Shown: piece after piece, positions 26,577 to 35,300 of the stretch
How positions within the stretch are numbered: the first letter of the stretch is position 1
Layout of the letters: each line of letters starts with the position of its first letter
Assembly (NCBI GenBank): GCA_013166775.1
Contig: JABLTJ010000011.1
Span: 31,096-95,095, forward strand
Length of the DNA: 64,000 nt
Reading direction: 5' to 3'
From: Promethearchaeati archaeon
Lineage (GTDB): Archaea; Asgardarchaeota; Heimdallarchaeia; Heimdallarchaeales; Heimdallarchaeaceae
Notes under the pieces: model-generated
Told to the model about the DNA's origin: nothing
Seen by the model: only the letters and a program-made list of their open reading frames with translations
The model's database searches: none
Made by a program: the position numbers and the translations under genes

Positions 26577-26825
26577 AATATCAATCTCAAGTCTTTAAAG
26601 TTAGCTACATGAATAGAGTATACCAAGAGTCTAATTATATAATATAGTCTTTAATCTATTTAAATCTTTTTTTTGAAAGATCTAATGCTAGTTTTTATTT
26701 CAGTAAAGATTTGTTCATTTTGATACTAACATTTTTTTGTAAAAAAGACATTCTAAACGAGAAAATTATGTTTATTTTTCTCCTCTGTAATTGTTTTTCT
26801 TTTCACTTAACAGACTAAGGATATT

Positions 26826-27152
26826 CTAATCAGTTTCAATTTTTTCTAATTTGAAAATTACTGGTCTCAATCCATCTGAACATACACCAAAAGATATCCC
26901 CTCACCGATAGTTTAAGGATATCCTCCACCCCAAGTTAGTAGATGAACATTCTTGAAAATACTGTTCCATGCATGAGGACAAAATCCTTCTGGTTTGTTT
27001 CCTGTCCCATCAGAAATAAATTCACTTCCTTCTTTAAGAGCACAATTCTTTACAGTGTTCCCAGACACAAGCCTGTAATCATGTCCGAAGATATCTTTTG
27101 GTAAGAACTGTTTGACTACTGTTATCTTTACTTTATTTCTCATTCTTATCAC
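26826..27152 (-). pseudogene. TIGR04076 family protein, copy B, with a premature stop
   Basis: Aligned codon by codon with copy A (23188-23514), this gene has the same length of 109 codons including the stop. However, the GAA codon after GGYP is TAA (26913-26915), which ends translation at 79 residues. The frame beyond the stop stays open to the expected TAG and still encodes ISFGVCSDGLRPVIFKLE, so the mutation is recent. The lost part includes the conserved CPDGLRPVIFKLE motif, so the product is probably inactive. Confidence 0.8.
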
Positions 27153-27461
27153 CTATTCACTTATTCTCTCTAATTTAAAACAAACTGGTCTAGCTCCGTC
27201 TGTGCAACTGCTATAGATAATCCCGGGAGGAGTCCATGTAACATCTTCACCGGAATCTAAAATTTCAATGTCCTTCAGAATGCTTTTCCATCCCCATCCA
27301 CAGAATTTCTCTGGTTTCTCTAAATTCTCTACTATGAATTCTTCCCCTTCTTCAAAAACATAACAAGTTGGCACAATCTCTCCCCTAGGATAGGTTATTT
27401 CATGACCAAAAACATCTTTTGGATTGAATTTCTTAATTACTGTTACTTTTATCTGTGTCAT
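27153..27461 (-). CDS. TIGR04076 family protein (first gene of pair), cassette copy B
   Basis: A 102-residue protein closely matching the copy A gene at 23515-23823: IKVTVIKKFNPKDVFGHEI, KPEKFCGWGWKSILKDIEI and SSCTDGARPVCFKLERISE. The start is set at the ATG at 27461, which has GGAG upstream; an earlier start at 27524 would run into the conserved promoter box. It is intact, while its tandem partner has a nonsense codon. Confidence 0.78.
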   Translation of the reverse strand: MTQIKVTVIKKFNPKDVFGHEITYPRGEIVPTCYVFEEGEEFIVENLEKPEKFCGWGWKSILKDIEILDSGEDVTWTPPGIIYSSCTDGARPVCFKLERISE

Positions 27462-27523
27462 TTTGAAACTCCTTTTTTCTAGAATAATCAGACCTTTAGA
27501 TTTACGAAATAGACCAAGAAGCA

Positions 27524-27531
27524 CTTATAAG
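27524..27531 (-). promoter_or_regulatory. Conserved TATA box before the TIGR04076 gene, copy B
   Basis: CTTATAAG with the flanking AAGTGCTTCTTGGT is conserved with copy A (23886-23893), at the same 66-nt distance from the ATG. Confidence 0.5.
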
Positions 27532-27548
27532 AATTATCTAGATAATTA

Positions 27549-28160
27549 TCAGTATTCACCAATTTTCGATGTAACAAGCTCTGCTAGTTCAGTAATTGGT
27601 TTTAATCCATCAACAATCAAATCTGCATCTTCTCGAATTCTTTCTTCTATAATTTTCAAAGCTGAATGGAACCAGTCAAGATACCGTTGAGTATAGAATT
27701 TCAGGAGATTAACAAGTTCCTCTGGATTCTGCAATTTTTGCATGTTGTTAAGTTCTCTATTGTAAGTCCTAGCCAAAGAAATTTCATGAGGAAGATCTAT
27801 AAATATCAAATAATCGACTAATGTCTTCATTTCATTTCGTGTTCTTCCTGTTGGATCTTCTACAAAAATATATCTTGCTGGATTTATTTTCTCTTTTGTA
27901 ATAGGATGTAAAATTTGCTTGCCATCTTTCAAAGAACGTAAATCTTCAATGAATTGTTCTGTTTTCCATCTATTAGTATCACAACCATCTTTTACCCATT
28001 TCTTCGGATCTTCAAATTCAAGTTTTACAAGATGATCATAATCGTCCCATAACATCGAAACTGAATCTTGAAGGGATTTTGCTACATCCTTTATTAAAGA
28101 TGTTTTTCCAGCACTCACAATACCACAAATTCCTATAACTAAACTACTTGAGCTTGCCAT
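27549..28160 (-). CDS. P-loop kinase (uridine kinase/zeta-toxin-like fold)
   Basis: A 203-residue P-loop NTPase with Walker A GICGIVSAGKTS (residues 10-21), a downstream DDYD acidic cluster where nucleoside-kinase-like proteins bind substrate, and VEDPTGRTRNEM and FIDLPHEISLARTYNRE near the LID and Arg-rich region. This arrangement fits the phosphoribulokinase/uridine kinase class or a related small-molecule kinase; the substrate is unknown. It lies inside cassette copy B between the TIGR04076 pair and the broken flavodoxin and has no counterpart in copy A, so it was inserted there or lost from copy A. Confidence 0.65.
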   Translation of the reverse strand: MASSSSLVIGICGIVSAGKTSLIKDVAKSLQDSVSMLWDDYDHLVKLEFEDPKKWVKDGCDTNRWKTEQFIEDLRSLKDGKQILHPITKEKINPARYIFVEDPTGRTRNEMKTLVDYLIFIDLPHEISLARTYNRELNNMQKLQNPEELVNLLKFYTQRYLDWFHSALKIIEERIREDADLIVDGLKPITELAELVTSKIGEY

Positions 28161-28257
28161 AAATGTCTAATTTTATTAATTTTAGCCATTTAAAAGAATA
28201 ATTGTTTCTTATCTGGAGAATTTTATTTTTCTCTAAAAAAATCTGATTAATATTAAT

Positions 28258-28918
28258 TTAGGTGTTCTCTAACACTATTTCACATTTAATCCCTCGCATT
28301 TCATCAATCAAATTGTGAGAAAGAAATAATATATGTATTTCTGTCCGCTCTAATTTCTCTCTCAATATTTTGGTATACAATCCTTCACCTTCTTTCAATA
28401 AATTTTCATAGATAAAATTGTTGAATTTAATCCGATCAATTTCTTTGGGATTTATATCTGCCAATGAATCAAATTTACTCAAATCCAAAGTTTTTGCAAC
28501 ACCACATGTTGGAGAACCATCAATTCCTATCATTCCAACAACTTCATAATCATTCTTTATATAATCGTTAACTAGTTTTACGTATCTCATTGCTATCCGT
28601 TTGTATATTATCTTAGTTCTCCACATGAAAATTGGGTACACCAGTTTTCTTATTCGAAATAACATAGAACCATTAATTCCAACACTCTTCCACAAATGAG
28701 GTTTTAGAACCCCCCCAAGCAAAAATTTCTGGACAGTCCATCTGGATAATTCCTATTCCTTTGCTTTGTAATAAATCAACTATTTCATCTATAGATCCTT
28801 CTCTGAATGCACCACCCATATATCTTGAATTTTCGTTCAAAATGCAATGTGATAAAAGAATGATTTTCTTACTTCTTTCATCATGAAGTCTATTCTGGAA
28901 ATATTTTAGATTTTTCAT
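28258..28918 (-). pseudogene. TudS/DUF523-related desulfidase-like gene, frameshifted
   Basis: Two overlapping frames together give one protein of this family. The first (from the ATG at 28918) reads LLSHCILNENSRYMGGAFRE, then GIGIIQMDCPEIFAWGG and stops. The second continues VLKPHLWKSVG and ends with IGIDGSPTCGVAKTLD. Three Cys (SHC, DCPE, SPTCG) match the [4Fe-4S] ligands of TudS-type desulfidases. The frame changes at a run of seven G on the coding strand (28710-28716). This could be a sequencing error, a real mutation or a slippage site. It lies inside cassette copy B. Confidence 0.62.
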
Positions 28919-28980
28919 TACTTGTTCTTGGAGCGTGGATTAATAAAATTTAAGCTTACATTATAATTGAAATGAATTTT

Positions 28981-29374
28981 TTAGTTGGGATTAGTTAACG
29001 CATTGTTAACTGATTGACTAAACTTGAAAACTTGTTTAAGTTTTGGTTTGAAGAATCCTTTGAATCGAGCTAGATCGACAATAATTGCCCCCGCTTCTTC
29101 TACTGTCTTCTTCATAAGCTCTAGAGATGCAATTCCAGTAATACTACAAGTATTAAAAATAACTATTTTTTTCCCTTTAATATCCATTCTTTTTACAATT
29201 TCATTAAAAGCGCTTGGAGGTCTATCTCAGTAGGTTGGTACACCAAAAATCAAATCATAACTCAAATCTGTTTCTTCAAGCTTTCGAAGCTCTTTTTCAA
29301 TTGTAGAAAAATCACCCTTATCATGCTGGACTTGTATGCTTACTTTCACTCCAAAACGTCCTGTCATTTGCATA
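28981..29374 (-). pseudogene. Flavodoxin, cassette copy B, truncated and frameshifted
   Basis: Matches the copy A flavodoxin from its residue 40 on: MTGRFGVKVSIQVQHDKGDF, then after a frameshift near 29262 DLIFGVPTY, an in-frame stop where Gly-Asp should follow, and RPPSAFNEIVKRMDIKG through to the C-terminus. The N-terminal FMN phosphate loop is gone. At least three lesions are present, so this is a clear pseudogene. The last 68 codons remain open as a shorter ORF (28981-29187). Confidence 0.78.
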
Positions 29375-29377
29375 AAA

Positions 29378-29452
29378 CTACCCCATAAAGAAAGCTCCTC
29401 CTGCAAGAATGAATGCTAAAAAAATTCCTATAATTGCTGTTTCTTTTACCAT
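29378..29452 (-). CDS. Possible tiny membrane peptide (24 aa)
   Basis: An ATG at 29452 opens a 24-codon frame, MVKETAIIGIFLAFILAGGA then FFMG, made almost wholly of one hydrophobic helix. It lies where the N-terminus of the broken flavodoxin should be. It could be a real single-pass microprotein or a chance frame; there is no further support. Confidence 0.2.
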   Translation of the reverse strand: MVKETAIIGIFLAFILAGGAFFMG

Positions 29453-29584
29453 TTTATTCACTTCATTTAGTTAATTAATAATTTTACTAACATTGATGTG
29501 CAGTGTATTTGAATTATCTAAGATACGGTTTGATTTAAGTAAAATTGATAAAGAAGGTGATATTTATGTTGTAAAGGTACAGTC

Positions 29585-30979
29585 ATGAGTAATGCAGAAC
29601 TGGGTAAGATTAGTGATCCATTGGAAAATGACCAACGTGTTTCTTTTCGACAACGTATCTATATTGGTGTAACAAAATCTGGTTCTGATATGTTCAGTGT
29701 ACTTTTTGCTGGTGCATTGTTTGGTTTTTATGTTGATATTCTTCATATGAAGCCCATTTATTATGGGAACGTTATGATTATCTTTGCCATATGGAATGCT
29801 ATTAACGATCCTATTTTTGGTTACATGTCAGATAAGAAAAGAATGGATAAAAGAGGAAAAAGAGCTTTCTTTATACGTATATCCATCCCGTTCTATTTTG
29901 CTGGTTTTCTAATGTTTTGGTTAGCTTCTCCTGGATGGTCTCAAATTTCACTTTTTATTTTCTTACTTATTTCACTCTTTATTTTTGATACAGGGTTAAC
30001 AATAGCAGGCTTGAACATTAGTGCAATCCAGACAGATCAAACCTCAAGTACAAATGAACGAACTAGAATAATGTTGATAGCAATGTTGCTTAGTATGATA
30101 CCCGTTGGATTAGCCTCTATGACACCCAATCTAGTACTTACTTCTACAACTTTAAGCAATCGTAAAATGTCATTAATCTTCATTTCCATAGGTGTTGTAG
30201 CATTTATTCTGATGATTTATGGTTCAATAAAACTAAAAGAAAAATCTCTTGAAGGGGAGGATTCACAACCTTTACCTATCTTAGCAGCAATTAAAGAAAC
30301 TTTCAAATCAAAGTCTTTCATATTTTTCGTGATTTTTTCATTTATGATGAATGCAGTTGCACTTAACCTTATTGCAGTCATTCCGTTATATTACAAGTAT
30401 GTCTTTCAGCTTGATTCAATCCAAATTTTAATTATCACAATAGTAACAGGAATTTTCTATATCCCTACACTGTTTATTTTTGAAAAACTTCAGAAGAAAT
30501 TTGGTCTTCGTAAAACTTTCTTCCTAACGATGATACTCATGTTTCTAGGTTTTATCGGTCTTTATTTTGCTAAAACGGTTATTTTCATGGCAATATGCTA
30601 TGGTGTTTGTTTGTGCATGACCACAGTCTGGTGGCTTCTTGTTAATCCAATGGTTGGTGATGTTACAGATGAAGATGAATTAAAAACAAATAGTAGAAGA
30701 GAGGGGATGTTCTTTGGAACAAATGCCTTAATCACCAAACCTGCTTCATCACTCATCATTTTCATCTTTACAGCAATGATTCAGTTCTTTGGCTACAATT
30801 CGGAATTAGCTGTCCAATCCTCTCAAGCTATCAAGGGTTTACGTTTAGGGGTTGGTATTCTTCCACTTGGTTTTTTAGTTTTAGGTTTCATTGCATTGCT
30901 ATTCTATCCGTTACATGGTAAGAGACTGAATCATGTTAAAATTGATTTAAGCGAATTACATAAGAAAAGAGGAAAATAG
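29585..30979 (+). CDS. GPH-family (MelB-like) sugar:cation symporter
   Basis: A 464-residue membrane protein with about 12 hydrophobic helices. The N-terminal motif IIFAIWNAINDPIFGYMSDK and the following charged loop KRMDKRGKRAFFI are typical of glycoside-pentoside-hexuronide:cation symporters. These import sugars or glycosides with Na+ or H+. The loop TDEDELKTNSRREGMFFGTNALITKP is also characteristic. It lies downstream of cassette copy B with its own ATG. The GH3 glycosidase elsewhere in the window could use the imported sugars, but there is no physical linkage. Confidence 0.88.
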   Translation: MSNAELGKISDPLENDQRVSFRQRIYIGVTKSGSDMFSVLFAGALFGFYVDILHMKPIYYGNVMIIFAIWNAINDPIFGYMSDKKRMDKRGKRAFFIRISIPFYFAGFLMFWLASPGWSQISLFIFLLISLFIFDTGLTIAGLNISAIQTDQTSSTNERTRIMLIAMLLSMIPVGLASMTPNLVLTSTTLSNRKMSLIFISIGVVAFILMIYGSIKLKEKSLEGEDSQPLPILAAIKETFKSKSFIFFVIFSFMMNAVALNLIAVIPLYYKYVFQLDSIQILIITIVTGIFYIPTLFIFEKLQKKFGLRKTFFLTMILMFLGFIGLYFAKTVIFMAICYGVCLCMTTVWWLLVNPMVGDVTDEDELKTNSRREGMFFGTNALITKPASSLIIFIFTAMIQFFGYNSELAVQSSQAIKGLRLGVGILPLGFLVLGFIALLFYPLHGKRLNHVKIDLSELHKKRGK

Positions 30980-31252
30980 TTAATTCAGTACTATCAGAAA
31001 GATTGGTTTTTATTATTATACTTCTCATATTGGTATAATTGTGGCTCAATAAACCGTTCCATATGACTTTCCTTTTCAGAATCTGGAAAATAAATGAAAA
31101 CTTCATGAGAAGATTCTTGAGAGGATCGAACAAGGAGAAACCTACAAGGTTCATGCTCTTGCTACATTAGAATTTGCTTTAAACTAATCACTAAAACAAA
31201 CCAAAATGATTAATGAATGATTAAACAATATTCTGAAGAGAAAGATTTCTTT
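30980..31252. other. Intergenic stretch with a 3' gene remnant
   Basis: No intact gene. A plus-strand frame ending with TAA at 31185-31187 reads HEKILERIEQGETYKVHALA then TLEFALN without a usable start, so it is probably the end of a lost gene of unknown family. No RNA gene was seen. Confidence 0.25.
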
Positions 31253-31552
31253 CTAATTTATTACTTGCTTAATTAGATCAAAAATTTGTAGCTCAGGTGG
31301 CTGAATTAAGTGATAAAATTCTGGAATACTTTTTGCTAAATCGGAAACTCGATAGTTATTGAGATCATCTTCATTATCAAAGAATAGAATACCACCAGCT
31401 TGGTTAGTTCGTTCATCCTTCATGTAGACTATCTGTAATAGACCTGGTACTTTTTTGTATAAATCCTCACGTGTCTCAGATAGCTTAATCATCTCATCAA
31501 ATGATTTTTTACTTCTAAAGAGCATCATAAGAATTTTCATGATGTTATACAT
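31253..31552 (-). CDS. YdhR-like small monooxygenase-fold protein
   Basis: A 99-residue protein with a dimeric alpha/beta-barrel layout. The central segment VPGLLQIVYMKDERTNQAGG and then ILFFDNEDDLNNYRVS resembles YdhR-type putative monooxygenases, where the PGL-x-x-K/Y and GG-x-Y/F-F motifs recur. The Met at residue 5 (MKILMMLF) may be the true start. No cofactor site can be assigned. It lies 80 nt downstream of the TPR gene on the same strand. Confidence 0.6.
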   Translation of the reverse strand: MYNIMKILMMLFRSKKSFDEMIKLSETREDLYKKVPGLLQIVYMKDERTNQAGGILFFDNEDDLNNYRVSDLAKSIPEFYHLIQPPELQIFDLIKQVIN

Positions 31553-31632
31553 ATTGCATTTCTTCTTATAAAACTATTTTACTAACAAAAATTCTAATTT
31601 ATTAAGATTTTATTATTTTTAGCCAAGCAAGC

Positions 31633-33795
31633 CTATATTTGTGCTTCAAAACTTTGTTCGATTAGATTAGAGAGTTGAGTGCGAATATCAAGGGTGAGAT
31701 TTCCATCAGATAACCAGCTTTCAGTGAACTCTCTTGAAATAGAAGATTTCAGAAATTCATCAAGAAAAAGGGCAAATTTTTTGATTGGTTGGAAGGATTT
31801 TCCCATGAAAACATAACAGAAGAAGAAATCTTGCTTCTTAAACAATAAACAAGACAATTCTTTATAACGAAATCTAACAGGAAACTGATAGTTTTCATTT
31901 TTGGCTTCAAAATCATTGATTTTAGAAAAAATCTCTGAAATCTTGCTGTAATCAAGGGATTCTGATGAAAAAGAATCAGAAAAAACAATTGAACCTTCTT
32001 TATCTAAAATTACAAAAAAGTATGGAGATTCTTCCTCTTGCACAACATCAGAGTAACTAATCCATTTTCTGATCATACCATTAAGAAAATCTTCAATATG
32101 TGTTAACTCAAAACGCTCTTCTAAAGAAGGTAAATTGGTAGTCAAATCCTCCCATTTGTCTAGTTGTTCAAGAAGAACATCGTACTCATTCGAAAGGAGT
32201 AACTCTAACCTTGTAATTCCTTTTTCTCTTGCTAATTCTTGTGCTTGGTTTAAAACATTAAGCGCTTCTTCAACCTTTAAATCTAGCAATAAGATTTTGG
32301 ATTGTAAAAAGTGAAGCTCTATTATCAGTAAATTTGATTGTGCATATGTTGCCTTCAAGGTAAGTTCATTGATATAATTATGAAGAATTTCAATTAATTG
32401 CATGTTTGCTGTAGATTTTATTTCCTCCAAAATTAAATCACATAGATGAAGATAAGCTCTATTGGCAGTAACTTGGAATGGAGTTTCTGTTGATACTAAA
32501 TCAGTAAGAATTTTCTTAGCTTGATTTCTGATTTCATCATCTTTACTAGATTTAAGGATAAGAGCTTTAGAAAGTGAGTGCAGCTGATTAACCCAGATCT
32601 CATCTGTTTCTTCTTTCATTTTTCTTATTTTATCAAAATACTCCATTGCTATCTCTTTCATACCTTGTTGTAGATTTATTTCTAGAAGGTGAAAATAATT
32701 GTTAGCTAGAATTGTATATGCCCCAAACTCTTCTCTGATTCTCAAACTTTTTTGAAAATATGAAGCAGCAATTTCCAGATTGCTTTTTTGATAATAAATG
32801 TCAGCTAGTACGCCGTAAGCCATCGCAAGAGAAAATGGCTCATAATGACTCTCATATCTTTCAAGTAATTCAAGCATTTGGTTCAAAGCTAAATCAACAT
32901 CTCCCTTTTTCCATGTTATATGAATTGTGATAAGCTTACGGGTTGGAGTTGTAAATATGTCTGTAAAATCTGGATGTTTCTCTAATTCAGAACATCTGGC
33001 ATCAAATTTTAAAGCTTTGTTTATATCAGCTGCATATGCATAATGTAAAGCAATGGCAAAACAAGCATGCCAAATGATATTCAATACTCCAAGCTTTTCA
33101 GCATGTTTCAGATATTTGAGGGAATAATATATAGCCTCCTTACAATTTCCCATATCTGCGTATATTGCAGCTAGTGTCCCGAATGAGAAAGTTATACCAT
33201 AATGGTCATTTATATCTTCATTGATCTTCAAATATTCATTAGCTAACTTTAGGGCTATTTTATTCTCCCATCGATAGAGATTTGTCCAAATTATATTCAC
33301 CAGTATTTCTAGGTAAAAAATTTGGTCATTGAAATCTTTGAAAATTATTTTTAATTGCTTTAAATCATCATAATAGACCGGATAGTCATATGCTCTGCGA
33401 TCAACATATAAGACACCGATTTGTCGATAGAGTAGGAGAGGTATTTTTTCTTGAATAAAATGAGGAAGCTCATCTATTAAGACAATAAGTGTATCTAAGG
33501 ATTCTTTTTTGTTAAGAAAACTAGTAAAAACATTACAAATTTCAATAATCTCGAAATATTCAGTTTTGACTTTTTCAAAAAGAGTAGTGAGTTTCTTAGC
33601 ATAAGTACGAAGTAGAGGATTATTTCTTGTTCTTCTTAGGATAATTGTTCGCAAAGAAATAATCTCTAGAGAATTAAGAGCATTACTTGATTGTTGTTTT
33701 TCAAATTCCTCTAATAACTCTAAAGCTTCAGAGAATTTGCTTTGAACAATTAAGGTTTTAACCTGTTTTAGTGTCATCAGAGAACGTTTGTCCAA
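31633..33795 (-). CDS. TPR-repeat protein with a C-terminal longin/roadblock-like domain
   Basis: A 720-residue protein. Residues 1-560 are a continuous array of helical TPR-type repeats (for example KEAIYYSLKYLKHAEKLG and NLEIAASYFQKSLRIREEFG), as in MalT/AfsR-type scaffolds. Residues about 595-690 form an alpha/beta domain: YFFVILDKEGSIVFSDSF, RYKELSCLLFKKQDFFFCYV and a final helix IKKFALFLDEFLKS. This order of strands and helices resembles the longin/roadblock domains common in Asgard proteins that bind small GTPases. No NTPase or DNA-binding motif is present, so it is probably an adaptor. The C-terminal domain call is by eye. Confidence 0.65.
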   Translation of the reverse strand: MDKRSLMTLKQVKTLIVQSKFSEALELLEEFEKQQSSNALNSLEIISLRTIILRRTRNNPLLRTYAKKLTTLFEKVKTEYFEIIEICNVFTSFLNKKESLDTLIVLIDELPHFIQEKIPLLLYRQIGVLYVDRRAYDYPVYYDDLKQLKIIFKDFNDQIFYLEILVNIIWTNLYRWENKIALKLANEYLKINEDINDHYGITFSFGTLAAIYADMGNCKEAIYYSLKYLKHAEKLGVLNIIWHACFAIALHYAYAADINKALKFDARCSELEKHPDFTDIFTTPTRKLITIHITWKKGDVDLALNQMLELLERYESHYEPFSLAMAYGVLADIYYQKSNLEIAASYFQKSLRIREEFGAYTILANNYFHLLEINLQQGMKEIAMEYFDKIRKMKEETDEIWVNQLHSLSKALILKSSKDDEIRNQAKKILTDLVSTETPFQVTANRAYLHLCDLILEEIKSTANMQLIEILHNYINELTLKATYAQSNLLIIELHFLQSKILLLDLKVEEALNVLNQAQELAREKGITRLELLLSNEYDVLLEQLDKWEDLTTNLPSLEERFELTHIEDFLNGMIRKWISYSDVVQEEESPYFFVILDKEGSIVFSDSFSSESLDYSKISEIFSKINDFEAKNENYQFPVRFRYKELSCLLFKKQDFFFCYVFMGKSFQPIKKFALFLDEFLKSSISREFTESWLSDGNLTLDIRTQLSNLIEQSFEAQI

Positions 33796-33881
33796 TCAAT
33801 GCTTTGAATCTTAGTGATTCTTTTCTTAAATCTTTTATGTATAAAACATAGAATCTTCATAAAAAAAGAAAAAGGTTGGGT

Positions 33882-34889
33882 TTACATTCTCTTTCTATAT
33901 ACAGCTATAGATACCAACCCAAGTAGAATTAATAATCCAGTAATAGAAAGGAAACTTGTTTCTTCAGATTCTTCTGGTACTAAACCTGATACAACTTCAC
34001 CTAATGGGAAAGGATCGCAACAGTGCTCTTCTCCAGCAATTGAATACTCTCCTTTCCCGATATAATCATTCCAATAATTACCTTCACTCAGTTCAGTATC
34101 ATACCAGATGTTATTTTCTCCTAGACTGCATCCTTGTGATATCCTATCTCCTCTAAGGAAATTATCGCAGAAATCATTATGATGGACAGAATTATTATCA
34201 CTTTTTCCATCCAGATAAACTCCAAAATCTTTTTGATCTGCTATATAATTGTAACAAATGGTATTTTCAGAGCTTACCCATGATTTAATACCGTAGTTTA
34301 CATTATCTATAAAGATGTTTTTTGTAATTAGAAGAGCTTCAGAGTTAGCAAACAATATTCCATCTCCAGTATGGTCTTTACAGATATTCTCTTCAATAGT
34401 GCACCCAGAACAATTTTCTAACCTTATACCAGTGATGAAATTTTCAATGAATTCATTTTTAGCTATGTGAGCTTCGATTGTTGATTCAATCCAAATACCC
34501 ATTTTTCCGTTCTTAGTAATATTATTTTCCAAGATTTGAGCAGTTCCAGGAGCAACATCTTCGATAAACATGCCGTTAAGACCATATTTTATTGTACAGT
34601 TTTTTATAAGGAAGTGTTTGGTTGTATTGGAGATTTCAATTCCAGAGTTAATTCCGTCACCAACAATTTGGTAGTTCTCAATCACATAAGGATCGGATTC
34701 TGTTCCTGAACCAGGAAAATCCAGGTCAATAAAGTCTTGATCTGATTCTATTTGTATAGAACTAGAAGAAAAATCGATAGGATTTTCTATTTGAGATTCT
34801 GCTATAAGATTATTTACTGAGTTCAAATTAAGTACTAAAAAACTAGCAAATAGCAGAACCAATATTTTTAATGTATTTATTTTTTTCAT
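33882..34889 (-). CDS. Surface right-handed beta-helix protein
   Basis: A 335-residue exported protein with an N-terminal signal (hydrophobic about residues 8-22). A NosD-like parallel beta-helix (about 60-260) has repeated N-x-x turns such as ILENNITKNG and GCTIEENICKDH. A C-terminal transmembrane helix (LSITGLLILLGLVSIAVYRK, about 312-332) ends in Arg/Lys. The short acidic stretch EESEET before the helix resembles archaeal C-terminal sorting signals. A surface carbohydrate or matrix role is plausible. It starts 3 nt before the end of the upstream zinc-ribbon gene (overlap), so they are probably co-transcribed. Confidence 0.78.
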   Translation of the reverse strand: MKKINTLKILVLLFASFLVLNLNSVNNLIAESQIENPIDFSSSSIQIESDQDFIDLDFPGSGTESDPYVIENYQIVGDGINSGIEISNTTKHFLIKNCTIKYGLNGMFIEDVAPGTAQILENNITKNGKMGIWIESTIEAHIAKNEFIENFITGIRLENCSGCTIEENICKDHTGDGILFANSEALLITKNIFIDNVNYGIKSWVSSENTICYNYIADQKDFGVYLDGKSDNNSVHHNDFCDNFLRGDRISQGCSLGENNIWYDTELSEGNYWNDYIGKGEYSIAGEEHCCDPFPLGEVVSGLVPEESEETSFLSITGLLILLGLVSIAVYRKRM

Positions 34890-35242
34890 TTAACCACCTC
34901 ATTTTTTATTTCAAACTCCATCCCTCTTTCTCTGAGAAGATTCAAGAATCTATCAGAGAGAAAGAAATCTTGAAGTTTAATCCAAGAAGTTTTTACCAAA
35001 ATTGGAAAATTTTGATAGATAGAAGGGGAACAATCATGACTCTGAGCTGTAAAGGTGTTTGAACCTTTTATTTCTCCACAAAGAAGACAAAGTTTCCAAC
35101 GAGCAGAAGAAACATATAATTCTTTATAGGTTTCAGAATATACGACTAAACCATCTTCAAAAGGAATCCTAGACAATACTTGACAGTACTTTCTAAGGAT
35201 AATTCTGATGAGTTGTTTATTTTTGTCTGTTATATCTGGCAC
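34886..35242 (-). CDS. Uncharacterised zinc-ribbon protein (paralogue of 37065-37493)
   Basis: About 118 residues from a GTG at 35242. A Cys-x2-Cys...His-x-Cys motif (CLLCGEIKGSNTFTAQSHDC) follows the segment IPFEDGLVVYSETYKELY, and NFPILVKTSWIKLQDFFLS comes after it. The same order occurs in the protein at 37065-37493, so they form a family. The frame is open to 35380, but the extra N-terminus would overlap the upstream gene by 80 nt and has no counterpart in the paralogue; both paralogues share CCAGATATA just after the proposed start. The function is unknown. Confidence 0.55.
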   Translation of the reverse strand: MPDITDKNKQLIRIILRKYCQVLSRIPFEDGLVVYSETYKELYVSSARWKLCLLCGEIKGSNTFTAQSHDCSPSIYQNFPILVKTSWIKLQDFFLSDRFLNLLRERGMEFEIKNEVVK

Positions 35243-35300
35243 GGTATTCAGCTCATTTTTGTTGTTAAAGGTGAAAAAATGATGTTCCCCATCATTCAGG

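Noticed and set aside
26913..26915. TAA as a recoded sense codon in the TIGR04076 copy B gene
   Set aside because: Known archaeal recoding uses TAG (pyrrolysine) or TGA (selenocysteine), not TAA; a simple nonsense mutation explains it.
21452..29452. Mobile element as cause of the cassette duplication
   Set aside because: No transposase, integrase, terminal inverted repeats or target-site duplications were seen at the ends; a plain tandem duplication is simpler.
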